A stretch of DNA of 28,581 bases from CBDUZS01 sp965371785 (GTDB taxonomy: Bacteria > Fermentibacterota > Fermentibacteria > Fermentibacterales > JCC-6). The translations under genes and the position numbers were made by a program. Position 1 is the first letter of the stretch. Each line of letters opens with the position of its first letter. The stretch is from the NCBI GenBank assembly GCA_965371785.1, contig CBDUZS010000032.1, forward strand, positions 1-28,581. Direction: 5' to 3'. Below the pieces are notes generated by a model that did not search any database, was not told the DNA's origin, and worked only from the letters and a program-made list of their open reading frames with translations. Shown here in pieces: positions 14,836-22,513 of this stretch.

Positions 14836-15975
14836 TCAGTTCAGATCGATAAGCGCTTTGCTGTAGACCCTGGATCTCCGGTGGAGTCTTTTGTCGTAGA
14901 ATTTCCAGAGAGCCTGGATTTTCGTGTTCGATTCGAGCTCACGATTACTCTCTGCGAATTCAATTCCCCTCGCAAGAGCCGAGACACCCATCTCGTAAGC
15001 CAGAAGCAGATCGATTCCTCTGCCCTGGTACTCAGGCAGTATCCCTGCGAGATAGAAGTCAAGGATCCTGCTCTTCTTCATACCTCGGAGAATGTGGAAT
15101 GCTCCGAAGGGGAGGAGTTTCCCTTTTGCTTTCTGGAAAGCCCTCGAAAGACTGGGCATGGCAATCACGAAGCCAACGACTGTGTCGTTATCGATTGCGA
15201 TCTTGATGAACTCCGGATCCACCTGCCCGAGGTAGGTGTCGATGTAGTAGCTGATCTGCTTCTCCGACAGGAGGGTCGTTCCGTAGAGCTGTTCGTAAGA
15301 TTTGTTCAGAGTGTCGAAGAGTTTGTGCCCCCATTTCTTTGCCAGGACCTTCTTGCTCTTCTCGGTGATTATCTTCACCGATGTCCGCCGCCTGAGAATC
15401 TCAGCCATCCTGGTGACCTTTTCGGGAAGCTCCTGCGGAACGGTGATCCTGTATTCGACGTAGTCGACTTCCTTTTCGTAACCCATACCGCTGACCAGTT
15501 CGTTGTACCATGGAGGGCCATAACTCCCGGCAATTGTAGGAAGTTCGTCGAAGCCCTCGATGAGGAACCCGGAGGGATCATTGTCACTGAATCCAAGCGG
15601 GCCTGCTATTCGCGTCATTCCCTCTTCCCTCAGCCAGCCTTCGGCAGTCCGGAGCAGAGCCCTGCCTGTATCCGTGTCGTGCTCGGCTTCGAACCATCCG
15701 AACCTGCCGATCCGGGCATTCTCCTTCTCGATGAGGTTCCGCGAAATGATCGCGGTAATCCGGCCGGTAACCCGCCCGTCCTTCTCGGCAAGGTAGAACC
15801 TTGCTTCGCAGGTATCGAAAGCTGGGTTCCTGTCGGGATCGAACAGATCGCGCTCGTGGATCTTAAGCTGGGGAATCCAGTTGGGATCGTTCCTGTACAG
15901 CCGGTAGGGCAGATCTATGAAGGACTTCAGATCACGTTTCGAACCTACTTCTCGTATTCGAGGGCACGTATTCAT
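14836..15975 (-). CDS. GNAT-superfamily acetyltransferase-like protein
   Basis: This 379-residue protein belongs to a two-part GNAT-like family common in FCB-group genomes. The N-terminal half begins with IREVGSKRDLKSFIDLPYRL, then YRNDPNWIPQL and NPAFDTCEARFYLAEKDGRV, the strand where GNAT folds begin. The middle has AGPLGFSDNDPSGFLIEGFD. The C-terminal half carries a second GNAT-like fold with the acetyl-CoA loop GILPEYQGRGID and a later NTKIQALWKFYDKR. Substrate is not known. No signal or membrane segment is seen, so it is cytoplasmic. The start ATG has a moderate purine-rich site (GGGAAGAG). It is the first minus-strand gene before the secreted-protein/radical SAM pair, but a hairpin separates them, so a shared operon is uncertain. 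Confidence 0.8.
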   Translation of the reverse strand: MNTCPRIREVGSKRDLKSFIDLPYRLYRNDPNWIPQLKIHERDLFDPDRNPAFDTCEARFYLAEKDGRVTGRITAIISRNLIEKENARIGRFGWFEAEHDTDTGRALLRTAEGWLREEGMTRIAGPLGFSDNDPSGFLIEGFDELPTIAGSYGPPWYNELVSGMGYEKEVDYVEYRITVPQELPEKVTRMAEILRRRTSVKIITEKSKKVLAKKWGHKLFDTLNKSYEQLYGTTLLSEKQISYYIDTYLGQVDPEFIKIAIDNDTVVGFVIAMPSLSRAFQKAKGKLLPFGAFHILRGMKKSRILDFYLAGILPEYQGRGIDLLLAYEMGVSALARGIEFAESNRELESNTKIQALWKFYDKRLHRRSRVYSKALIDLN

Positions 15976-16050
15976 GATCTCTTCCCTGGCAAGGAGTCGG
16001 GTTTGCTTTCGTATGCTCGACTAACCTAATCCATCATGAATTGAAGACAA

Positions 16051-16097
16051 GTTCGGGTTGGATGTTCGGATTGCCCGGATAACCCGTTCGGATTATC
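16051..16097. repeat. Three GTTCGG-type direct repeats with a short dyad
   Basis: In the 169-base divergent gap between the GNAT and PrsW-type genes, GTTCGGGTTG (16051), GTTCGGATTG (16064) and GTTCGGATTA (16086) recur at uneven spacing. A GATAA (16078-16082) / TTATC (16093-16097) dyad surrounds part of the last copy. It may be a regulator site for one of the divergent genes. The rest of the gap shows no convincing promoter. Confidence 0.25.
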
Positions 16098-16144
16098 ATG
16101 CTACATCGCTTTCCCGATGAATTCCTCCGAAGGGAGACATTCCT

Positions 16145-16843
16145 TTGGCATTTCTTGCAGCTCTCATATCCATTCTGCCCGGAGTGCTCTGGCTGATCCT
16201 CTTCTACCGAAGCGATCGATTCGATCCCGAACCCAAAAAACTTGTAGCCAGGACGTTCATGGTGGGAGCCATCGTTGCCGCCGCCATGGCCCTGGTCTAC
16301 CAGGGGCTTCCATTCGTCGCCAGCATGGTTACAATGGCTATCTTCGTTGCACCTGTCGTCGAAGAGAGTGCCAAATTCCTGATCGTAAGATGGACGGTGT
16401 ACCACCGCAAGGAATTCGATGAGCCCATCGATGGCATCGTCTACGCCGCTGCTGCCGCTCTAGGCTTTGCATCGGTCGAGAACATTGTCTACGTACTGTC
16501 GGAGTGGTATAACGGAGGTCCCGTCAGCGGCTTCATGGTTCTCACTGCAAGAGCGGTTCTCAGCGTTCCAGCCCATGCTCTGTTTGCTACCTTCTGGGGA
16601 GCAGCTCTGGGCTGGAGCAAAGGCAGGAAGGGCATCAAGCCGGTCATCAGGATATTCCTCGGTTTGCTGGCCGCAATGGTTCTTCACGGTCTGTTCAACT
16701 TCCTCAGCAATTCCACCATCCTGGGTGGGCTGGGATTCCTCATCATGGTAGCTGTCGTATGGCGCATCGTATTTCTGATCATAAAAAGAGCCCTTGATGC
16801 CTCACCCTTTTCAGACCGTGATCAGAGCGGGGAACAGGACTGA
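16145..16843 (+). CDS. PrsW-family intramembrane metalloprotease-like protein
   Basis: This 232-residue polytopic protein (about 7 hydrophobic segments) has the PrsW/CAAX-protease-like motif set: VVEESAKF (Glu73-Glu74), DGIVYAAAAALGFASVENI (Glu112), VPAHALFATFWG (His144) and MVLHGLFNF (His181). These glutamates and histidines are the expected intramembrane metal ligands. PrsW in Bacillus starts cleavage of an anti-sigma factor; the target here is unknown, and no anti-sigma gene is adjacent. It starts at a TTG (16145) with AGGGAGA at suitable spacing. The charged C-terminal tail is short. The DNA glycosylase gene follows after 41 bases, perhaps in the same transcript. Confidence 0.87.
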   Translation: MAFLAALISILPGVLWLILFYRSDRFDPEPKKLVARTFMVGAIVAAAMALVYQGLPFVASMVTMAIFVAPVVEESAKFLIVRWTVYHRKEFDEPIDGIVYAAAAALGFASVENIVYVLSEWYNGGPVSGFMVLTARAVLSVPAHALFATFWGAALGWSKGRKGIKPVIRIFLGLLAAMVLHGLFNFLSNSTILGGLGFLIMVAVVWRIVFLIIKRALDASPFSDRDQSGEQD

Positions 16844-16884
16844 ATTGGGATACTCTCCCGGTCACTGCTATCAGGCCGATATCA

Positions 16885-17487
16885 ATGGGAACAATGACTG
16901 ATCTGAAGGAGATCACCGGATACAGGATTCCCGACCGGGGATTCTATTCCACAGGTGCTCTGGAGCTGGCCCCAGTGCTTCTAGGCTGTCTTCTCGTTCG
17001 CTCAACAACTGAAGGTGTGATTGCTGGCTCCATTATCGAAACGGAAGCCTACCACGAGAGCGAGCAGTCCTGTCACGCATTCGGAGGCAGGAGCAGGAGG
17101 AACTGGCCCATGTTCGAGAGCGGCGGGCTGGCCTACGTCTACATGATCTACGGGATTCACTGCTGTTTCAACGTGGTTTCGGGCCTTCGAGGGACTGGTG
17201 AGGCAGTGCTCGTAAGGGCTCTTATGCCGCGAATGGGGATGGCTGTAATGGGAAGGAACAGAAGCGGGGCCACCGATGAAAAACTGTGTAATGGTCCAGG
17301 TAACCTGTGCAGTGCTATGCGAATAGATCGTAGACTGAACGGCTACGACCTGCGAGGAGAAGAGCTTGGAATCCTGATTCCCGAAAAGAAAACCGTTATC
17401 CCATTCGAGACAACGAAGAGGAAGGGGATCACAAAGGCTGTCGATCTGCCCTGGAGATTCGTCTCGAGGGGGGCGGGGCACTCTTAG
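16885..17487 (+). CDS. mpg: DNA-3-methyladenine glycosylase (AAG/MPG family)
   Basis: This 200-residue base-excision repair enzyme removes alkylated purines such as 3-methyladenine from DNA. Family hallmarks are intact: IIETEAYHESEQSCHAFGG with the catalytic Glu54, RRNWPMFESGGLAYVYMIYG with the DNA-intercalating tyrosine region, HCCFNVVSG, AVLVRALMP and NGPGNLCSAM. Length is normal for bacterial members. The ATG at 16885 is the annotated start; a second ATG three codons later (16894) is also possible, and neither has a strong ribosome site. It follows the PrsW-type gene by 41 bases. A nested inverted repeat lies just after its stop. Confidence 0.93.
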   Translation: MGTMTDLKEITGYRIPDRGFYSTGALELAPVLLGCLLVRSTTEGVIAGSIIETEAYHESEQSCHAFGGRSRRNWPMFESGGLAYVYMIYGIHCCFNVVSGLRGTGEAVLVRALMPRMGMAVMGRNRSGATDEKLCNGPGNLCSAMRIDRRLNGYDLRGEELGILIPEKKTVIPFETTKRKGITKAVDLPWRFVSRGAGHS

Positions 17488-17490
17488 CGC

Positions 17491-17525
17491 AACACCACAC
17501 AACGGCAGATGCGTTCGGCGGTGTT
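17491..17525. repeat. Nested inverted repeat after the DNA glycosylase gene
   Basis: The outer arms AACACC (17491-17496) and GGTGTT (17520-17525) enclose inner arms AACG (17501-17504) and CGTT (17512-17515). No U-run follows. It could be a weak transcription or mRNA-stability element. The remaining bases up to the next start at 17595 contain only a good ribosome site (GGGAGG). Confidence 0.35.
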
Positions 17526-17594
17526 AAGTTACTGGCCAACACTGATTAATTTGGCTATTATGGGCGTCTACTCAAATGTCCATACGGGAGGCAA

Positions 17595-18521
17595 ATGAAA
17601 CCTGTGCTCGTAACCGGTGGCAACAGAACGGGTACTTCCTGGGTGGGGGAGATGCTCTGCCTGTCCGAGGAACTCATTCTCGTATGGGAACCGTTCAACT
17701 GCATGGTTCCTGTCCCCTTCACCAGGCACCCGCTTTCGAGGCATTACAGGAAACTCCTTCCCGAAGAAACTCAACCCATGAAAAGGTACATTCAGAAAAA
17801 GACATTTGCCGAGATGGTAGCTCACACCGAAGGAGGAAAGACGTTTTCACAAAAACTCCATAAGTTTTCCTCCGTTTTCGACAAAGCAACAGGCTATTTA
17901 TCCGGAAGAAGAGCTCCCCTCTACAAGGATCCAACCGCTCTGATGTCTGCGGAATGGTTTGAGCAGGAGTATCAGTGCAGGGTCGTTCTCATAGTAAGGC
18001 ATCCAGGAGCTTACGTGCACAGCATAAGACGGCTCGGATGGCCGATGTGTGTTGAGGAGTTTGCAAATCAGCCCTTGTTGATGGAGACTCTTCCCGAATA
18101 CCTTCAGAATGAGATCCTGGAAAGAATATCCGTCCGCAGAAGACCGAAGGGTTATGTGCTCGAGGATGCGTCCCTGTGCTGGAAAGTATTTCATCAGGTC
18201 GTTCATCAATACATGGAGGATCACCGCGACTGGCTGCTGGTTCGGCATGAGGACCTCAGCATTGACTACATTCCGGGATTCAGGGACCTGTACAAAAAAC
18301 TTGGTCTTACCTGGACATCCGAGATAGAGAATAGAATAGACTATTACTGCAACTCGAAGAACAAAGTTGTTCAGGGTGATGTATGCCACGAGTTCGTACA
18401 GGATTCAGCCAGCCTTACCAGGCTGTGGAAGAATAATATGAAGTCAACGGAGAAGGATGTTATTCGGAGAATAACGGAACCTGTTGCAGGATTGTTCTAC
18501 GACCATGACAGCTGGAGTTGA
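17595..18521 (+). CDS. Sulfotransferase-like protein
   Basis: This 308-residue cytoplasmic-type protein has a P-loop-like 5'-phosphosulfate binding site, GGNRTGTSWV (residues 8-17), and the 3'-phosphate site VRHPGAYVHSIRR (Arg135...Ser143). Together these identify the PAPS-dependent sulfotransferase superfamily. It probably transfers sulfate from PAPS to a carbohydrate, lipid or small molecule; the acceptor is unknown. The ribosome site GGGAGG is well placed before the ATG. No PAPS synthesis genes are nearby. Codon and base use looks slightly more AT-rich than the neighbours (many AA/TT-rich codons), a weak hint of separate origin. Confidence 0.85.
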   Translation: MKPVLVTGGNRTGTSWVGEMLCLSEELILVWEPFNCMVPVPFTRHPLSRHYRKLLPEETQPMKRYIQKKTFAEMVAHTEGGKTFSQKLHKFSSVFDKATGYLSGRRAPLYKDPTALMSAEWFEQEYQCRVVLIVRHPGAYVHSIRRLGWPMCVEEFANQPLLMETLPEYLQNEILERISVRRRPKGYVLEDASLCWKVFHQVVHQYMEDHRDWLLVRHEDLSIDYIPGFRDLYKKLGLTWTSEIENRIDYYCNSKNKVVQGDVCHEFVQDSASLTRLWKNNMKSTEKDVIRRITEPVAGLFYDHDSWS

Positions 18522-18644
18522 TCAATCCGAATACTCATTGCGATTCAGCACTGGATATTAGTGGCGGAGTCTCTGGAACACGACCGAACTGCACGGGTAT
18601 CAGACTGTGAACCACGGCTCAGGATTCACAGAAGGGTGGCCCAT

Positions 18645-19424
18645 ATGAAATACGTTGCTGTTTCATCAGTTATGGTCGCAGTACTCCTTGCCGCCATCTC
18701 GTGCACCAACATCATAACCGTACACGAGCACTACTCCGGCAAATCTCATTCGCATGCGGATACCGTATACGTCATAGTCGATCCTTCGGAGACTCCCGGG
18801 GAACAGGGGGGCTGGACCAGTCCGGGAACCCAGCCGGGCTCCGGTGAGACCGGGGAGTACACCGACCCGTTTACTACGTACTATTCACTCTACGGTGGAG
18901 CCCTGGTGGAGACCTGCACTTACCTGTCCGGGCGTACAAGGCACACTCTCCTGGGAAACATCGTCACGGGGGGCGGTCCTGGTCTGCAGGTCGATGGCCG
19001 TGTCATGAGGAATGACAACATCATCGAAGAGCTCGTGCTCATCCTCGAGTTCCAGCCCTCCGGAGGTTCGAGCATTGGCGAAGACGCCTCTGATATCGAT
19101 AGCGACCCCTCGGGTTCGACGGTGACCCGTTTTCTCAGCATCCGATCCGCAGGGCAGCAGTACGGCTACGACCTGGATGACTGCTCTGCCGTTGACGTGG
19201 ACTCGGATGGCGATCAGACGACCGTGAAAGTAGTACTGCCCGTCAGCCTTGCGGTCCTCCGGGATATCTCGCAGAGCTGCTCGGCCTCCTTCAGCATTGC
19301 CTACCCCGGGACCGGTTCGTTTACGAAGTACTTCACGGAGATGAACGACGGAAACATGTACTTGTTCTACACCATGTTCGTTATCGGCGACGGGAATCCC
19401 ACTGTTCTGCCCGTAGGGAGATAG
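18645..19424 (+). CDS. Lipoprotein of unknown function
   Basis: This 259-residue predicted lipoprotein has a signal peptide ending in AISC (Cys20), then a low-complexity linker rich in Gly, Pro, Thr and His (HSHADTVYVIVDPS and a Gly/Pro/Thr run around 55-75). The rest (about 80-259) looks like a beta-rich domain with aspartate-rich loops (DIDSDPSGS, DVDSDGDQ) that could bind calcium, plus a pair of cysteines. I recognise no family. I chose the ATG at 18645 because it gives a proper lipobox and follows AGGGTGG; the frame is open 28 codons further upstream. Gap 18522-18644 shows no convincing promoter. A strong hairpin follows the gene. Confidence 0.75.
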   Translation: MKYVAVSSVMVAVLLAAISCTNIITVHEHYSGKSHSHADTVYVIVDPSETPGEQGGWTSPGTQPGSGETGEYTDPFTTYYSLYGGALVETCTYLSGRTRHTLLGNIVTGGGPGLQVDGRVMRNDNIIEELVLILEFQPSGGSSIGEDASDIDSDPSGSTVTRFLSIRSAGQQYGYDLDDCSAVDVDSDGDQTTVKVVLPVSLAVLRDISQSCSASFSIAYPGTGSFTKYFTEMNDGNMYLFYTMFVIGDGNPTVLPVGR

Positions 19425-19454
19425 TTCGCGGATTCATCTGACTCTTGCGCATTA

Positions 19455-19483
19455 ACCCGGGAGGGCATGAAGTCCTCCCGGGT
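19455..19483 (+). terminator. Strong hairpin terminator after the lipoprotein gene
   Basis: The arms ACCCGGGAGG (19455-19464) and CCTCCCGGGT (19474-19483) pair perfectly over 10 bp around a 9-base loop, followed by the AT-rich ATAAATTATT. It lies 30 bases after the lipoprotein stop and before the TldD promoter region. It lacks a pure T-run but is very likely a transcription end. Confidence 0.7.
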
Positions 19484-19523
19484 ATAAATTATTGGTAAGT
19501 ACAGCATAGTGTTAATCCAGAAC

Positions 19524-19552
19524 TTGCTCCGCTCCCATCATTTTGATAAATT
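19524..19552 (+). promoter_or_regulatory. Possible promoter for tldD-tldE
   Basis: TTGCTC (19524-19529) and TAAATT (19547-19552) are spaced by 17 bases, each matching consensus at about four of six positions. It lies between the upstream terminator and the TldD start, where a promoter is needed. The match is weak. Confidence 0.3.
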
Positions 19553-19588
19553 CGGGATTCCCCGCAATCTAGCACAAGGTGGTGAAGT

Positions 19589-21073
19589 ATGGACCAGCTC
19601 TCCGATGTGAAGAGTGAGATAACAAAGAGTATCAGACACGTTGTTGCCCAGGGAGCCGAGTACGCAGATGCCCGGTTCTATACCGATGACAGCTCCGAGA
19701 CTCTGTTTCTCTACGATGGCAACCTGGAGGCGAACGATACGACCGTGCAGAAGGGAATCGGAGCAAGGATTCTCTGGGGCGGAGCGTGGGGTTTTGCTGC
19801 AACGAGCAATACGGCAGACATCGGGCAGTGCTTTGAACAAGCCCTGCAGAATGCACGCACTGCCGCCTCGCTCATGAAGGTTCCGCTCTCGATGGGAAAG
19901 ATGCAGGGGCATACCGGCTCCTACTCGTCTCCCGTGGAGATGGATCCATTCTCGGTGAATCTGGAAGACAAACTTGGTTTTCTCGGACGGCTCGACGAGG
20001 AGTTGAAGGAGGACTGGATCGTAAGGAGAATGGTCTATGCCAACCTCCAGAGGAAACAGATTCTGTTCTTCAACAGCGAAGGAACCGAGATAGAGAAGAA
20101 CCTGACGAACGTTTTCGGAACCATACTCGTCATGGCTCTCGACTCCGACGGACAGATCCAGAGGAGAAGCACGAGTCTTTACACCACCGGAAGCGGCAGC
20201 AGGGGCTGGGAGATGATTATTCGCCCGGCGCTCTTCAGTGATCATGCCGTCCGGGTCAAATCAGAGCTGTCCGAGCTGATCAAGGCTCCGGAACTCGAGC
20301 ACGGACGAAGAAGTGTGATTCTGCTTCCAGGCCAGGGAGGACTTCAGGTTCACGAGACCATCGGCCACCCTCTCGAACTCGACAGGATACTCGGTTACGA
20401 GCTCTCGTATGCAGGAGGTTCATTCGTAACCGTTGATTCAATCGGCAACCTTCAGTACGGAAGCGAGAAGCTCAGCGTCAGCTCTTACGGCAGTGTCGAG
20501 AACTCTCCGGGTACTTTCGGATTCGATGACGATGGTTCTCCTGAAAGGGACTACCTCCTTATCGACAAAGGGCTTCTCGTGAATGCGCTTACGTCCAGGG
20601 CAATGGTCAGAGAAGCAAACGAGAAGGCGGGCAGAGTAGTTTTCGACGAGAGCGGGGGAGCTGCGAGGGCGACATCGTTCTTCAGGGCTCCGATAGATCG
20701 AATGACGAACGTGAACATACTCCCTGGAAACGATGGGACACTTGATGATATCATCGCCGAAACCGAAGACGGCGTGATCATGGACAATCCCACTTCCTGG
20801 TCTATCGGCTCCAATAGAGAGCACTTTCACTTCGGTTGTGAGATAGCCTGGGAGGTCAAGAACGGTGAGAAGACCAGAGTGCTCCGAAACCCGACGTATC
20901 AGGGGCACACTCTCGAGTTCTACAACTCTCTCTCTGCCGTGGGTAACGCTTCCACATGGCGTCTCGAGCAGGTGGACAACTGCGGAAAAGGTGAACCAAA
21001 CCAGGTAATGCAGATTGGGCACGGTGTTCCGGTTTTGAAATTTGACGATGTGATCACAGGGGAGAGGGGGTAG
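19589..21073 (+). CDS. tldD: TldD metallopeptidase subunit
   Basis: This 494-residue catalytic subunit of the TldD/TldE heterodimeric peptidase trims unfolded or linear peptides in the cytoplasm (for example microcin precursors and the CcdA antitoxin in E. coli). The zinc motif HETIGH (residues 255-260) is intact, and the further conserved cysteine is Cys465 in VDNCGKGEP. Other family segments are GRRSVILLPGQGG, AGRVVFDESGGAARATSF and NPTSWSIGSNREHFHFG. Length is as usual. A good site (AAGGTGGTGA) precedes the ATG. TldE follows 4 bases after its stop. Which peptide this pair processes here is unknown. Confidence 0.95.
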   Translation: MDQLSDVKSEITKSIRHVVAQGAEYADARFYTDDSSETLFLYDGNLEANDTTVQKGIGARILWGGAWGFAATSNTADIGQCFEQALQNARTAASLMKVPLSMGKMQGHTGSYSSPVEMDPFSVNLEDKLGFLGRLDEELKEDWIVRRMVYANLQRKQILFFNSEGTEIEKNLTNVFGTILVMALDSDGQIQRRSTSLYTTGSGSRGWEMIIRPALFSDHAVRVKSELSELIKAPELEHGRRSVILLPGQGGLQVHETIGHPLELDRILGYELSYAGGSFVTVDSIGNLQYGSEKLSVSSYGSVENSPGTFGFDDDGSPERDYLLIDKGLLVNALTSRAMVREANEKAGRVVFDESGGAARATSFFRAPIDRMTNVNILPGNDGTLDDIIAETEDGVIMDNPTSWSIGSNREHFHFGCEIAWEVKNGEKTRVLRNPTYQGHTLEFYNSLSAVGNASTWRLEQVDNCGKGEPNQVMQIGHGVPVLKFDDVITGERG

Positions 21074-21076
21074 ATC

Positions 21077-22450
21077 ATGCTCGACGAAAGAACACGGAAT
21101 ATCCTCACTGCCGTGCGCGATGAAGCGATGGAGAATGGGATAAAAGCAACGTTTGTCCTCCACAGGGAGAACAGCCATCTTCTCAGAATCGGCAACAACT
21201 CGGTCTCTCTCAGCACGACCGAAGTACTGTCCAGGCTCGACGTCGAAGTCATCAACGGCAGGAAACAGGGCTCGCACACGCATATGGGCATGATCGATTC
21301 CGAGGAAACAGTGAAAGACGCACTCGATATCTCCGTCAGGAAAGCCGGAGTGGCGATGGATAAGGATTACCAGCCGCCGTTTACCGTCATCGAAGATGCT
21401 TTCGATGAGGAAATGCAATTCGACAGGGCACTCGAACAGCTCGATCCCTCGGTGAAGACCGCTGCATTCAGCAGGATTATCGAGGAAATCGGACAGCAGT
21501 ACAACTTCTCCGGTTCATGGTCCAGCGGTTCAACTGAGCAGTACCTGATCTCGACGGAAAATGGAAACGAAGCGTACAACATCTGTACCGATTTCAAGTT
21601 CACGGTGGTCCTCAAGCATCCCGAGTTGAAATGGGAGCTGATGCACACACAGACCGGCTGGAGAGCGGAAGACTTCGAAGTGGACAAGACGATCGAATAC
21701 TTCAGACGGTTGCTTCCGGTATTCGAGGACAACACCGGTTTCGAAGTCGAACCCGGTGACTACACCGTTCTCTTCGGTTCCGAGGCCATATCCGAGATCA
21801 TCGGCATGGCACTCTGGACCGGGCTCAACGGCAGAGGCTGGGAAGAGAAGATGGGATGGACGGCTCAGAACAGCCTGGGAGACGAGATTCTGGGCGGCAA
21901 CATCTCCATCACGGACGATCCGGACGATGCCAATACATTCCGTTTCGGATTCGATCTCTCCGGCAAACGCAGGAAACGCTTCCCGCTGGTCGAGAATGGC
22001 AGACTTCTGAATCTGATGTACGACTCAAACTCCGCAGCCAAGTACGGAAAGAAGCCAACCGGACACGACATCGGTTCGGTGAGCGTCGCAATGAGCCCCG
22101 GAGACGGTCCTTCAGACCCTCTCGATGCCGTAAAGAACATGGGACGGGTCATGTACATACCTGCGCTGCACTACATGAACCTGCCGAATCGAAGCAAGGG
22201 AATCTTCACGGCCAGTTCGAGATTCAGCGCGGTGCTGATCGAGGATGGGAAAATCGTCAGACCGATCTTCAGCTCCAGGATAACCGACACTTTCCAGAAC
22301 ATCCTCTGTAACGTCCGGGTAATATCTTCCGGGCTCGAGTCGGTGAACGGCTCGAACACGTACGGCAGGAGAGCACCGGTTGCCATGAGTGTGCCGGTAT
22401 ACCTTGTCGCAGAGGGAGTGAAGATAACCGATTGCGCTGATTCGTTCTAG
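21077..22450 (+). CDS. tldE: TldE (PmbA) non-catalytic peptidase subunit
   Basis: This 457-residue partner of TldD shares its overall fold, with an N-terminal PmbA/TldA domain and a C-terminal region containing ENGRLLNLMYDSNSAAKYG and the VALSMSPGDG-like segment VAMSPGDGPSD. It lacks the HExxxH zinc motif, as expected for the structural subunit that covers the TldD active site. It starts 4 bases after TldD, with a GGGGAGAGGGG ribosome site inside the tldD end. It is followed within 10 bases by a hairpin acting as terminator, so tldD-tldE is a two-gene operon. Confidence 0.93.
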   Translation: MLDERTRNILTAVRDEAMENGIKATFVLHRENSHLLRIGNNSVSLSTTEVLSRLDVEVINGRKQGSHTHMGMIDSEETVKDALDISVRKAGVAMDKDYQPPFTVIEDAFDEEMQFDRALEQLDPSVKTAAFSRIIEEIGQQYNFSGSWSSGSTEQYLISTENGNEAYNICTDFKFTVVLKHPELKWELMHTQTGWRAEDFEVDKTIEYFRRLLPVFEDNTGFEVEPGDYTVLFGSEAISEIIGMALWTGLNGRGWEEKMGWTAQNSLGDEILGGNISITDDPDDANTFRFGFDLSGKRRKRFPLVENGRLLNLMYDSNSAAKYGKKPTGHDIGSVSVAMSPGDGPSDPLDAVKNMGRVMYIPALHYMNLPNRSKGIFTASSRFSAVLIEDGKIVRPIFSSRITDTFQNILCNVRVISSGLESVNGSNTYGRRAPVAMSVPVYLVAEGVKITDCADSF

Positions 22451-22452
22451 GA

Positions 22453-22489
22453 TTAAAAACCGGGGAGGATCTGATGGTCCTTCCCGGTT
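22453..22489 (-). terminator. Shared intrinsic terminator between tldE and the radical SAM gene
   Basis: The arms AACCGGGGAGGA (22458-22469) and TCCTTCCCGGTT (22478-22489) pair over 12 positions with one G-U-type mismatch and an 8-base loop. On the minus strand the stem is followed by TTTTTAATC (the plus-strand TAAAAA), a proper U-run, so it ends the B12-binding radical SAM transcript. The same stem lies just after tldE and may also stop the plus-strand transcript. Confidence 0.75.
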
Positions 22490-22513
22490 CAGATCTACTC
22501 GGTCCCGAGCCCG

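Noticed and set aside
14881..16029. Long plus-strand frame (382 codons) opposite the GNAT gene
   Set aside because: Composition lacks a recognisable domain, and the opposite strand has a clear family match with a proper start; the open frame is a codon-bias shadow.
17491..17531. attC-like layout (AAC...GTTAAGT with nested arms)
   Set aside because: The outer 7-mers are not complementary beyond AAC/GTT, and there is no cassette or integrase context.
20438..21418. Long minus-strand frame (326 codons) across the tldD-tldE junction
   Set aside because: It spans the boundary of two clear genes on the other strand and shows no domain.
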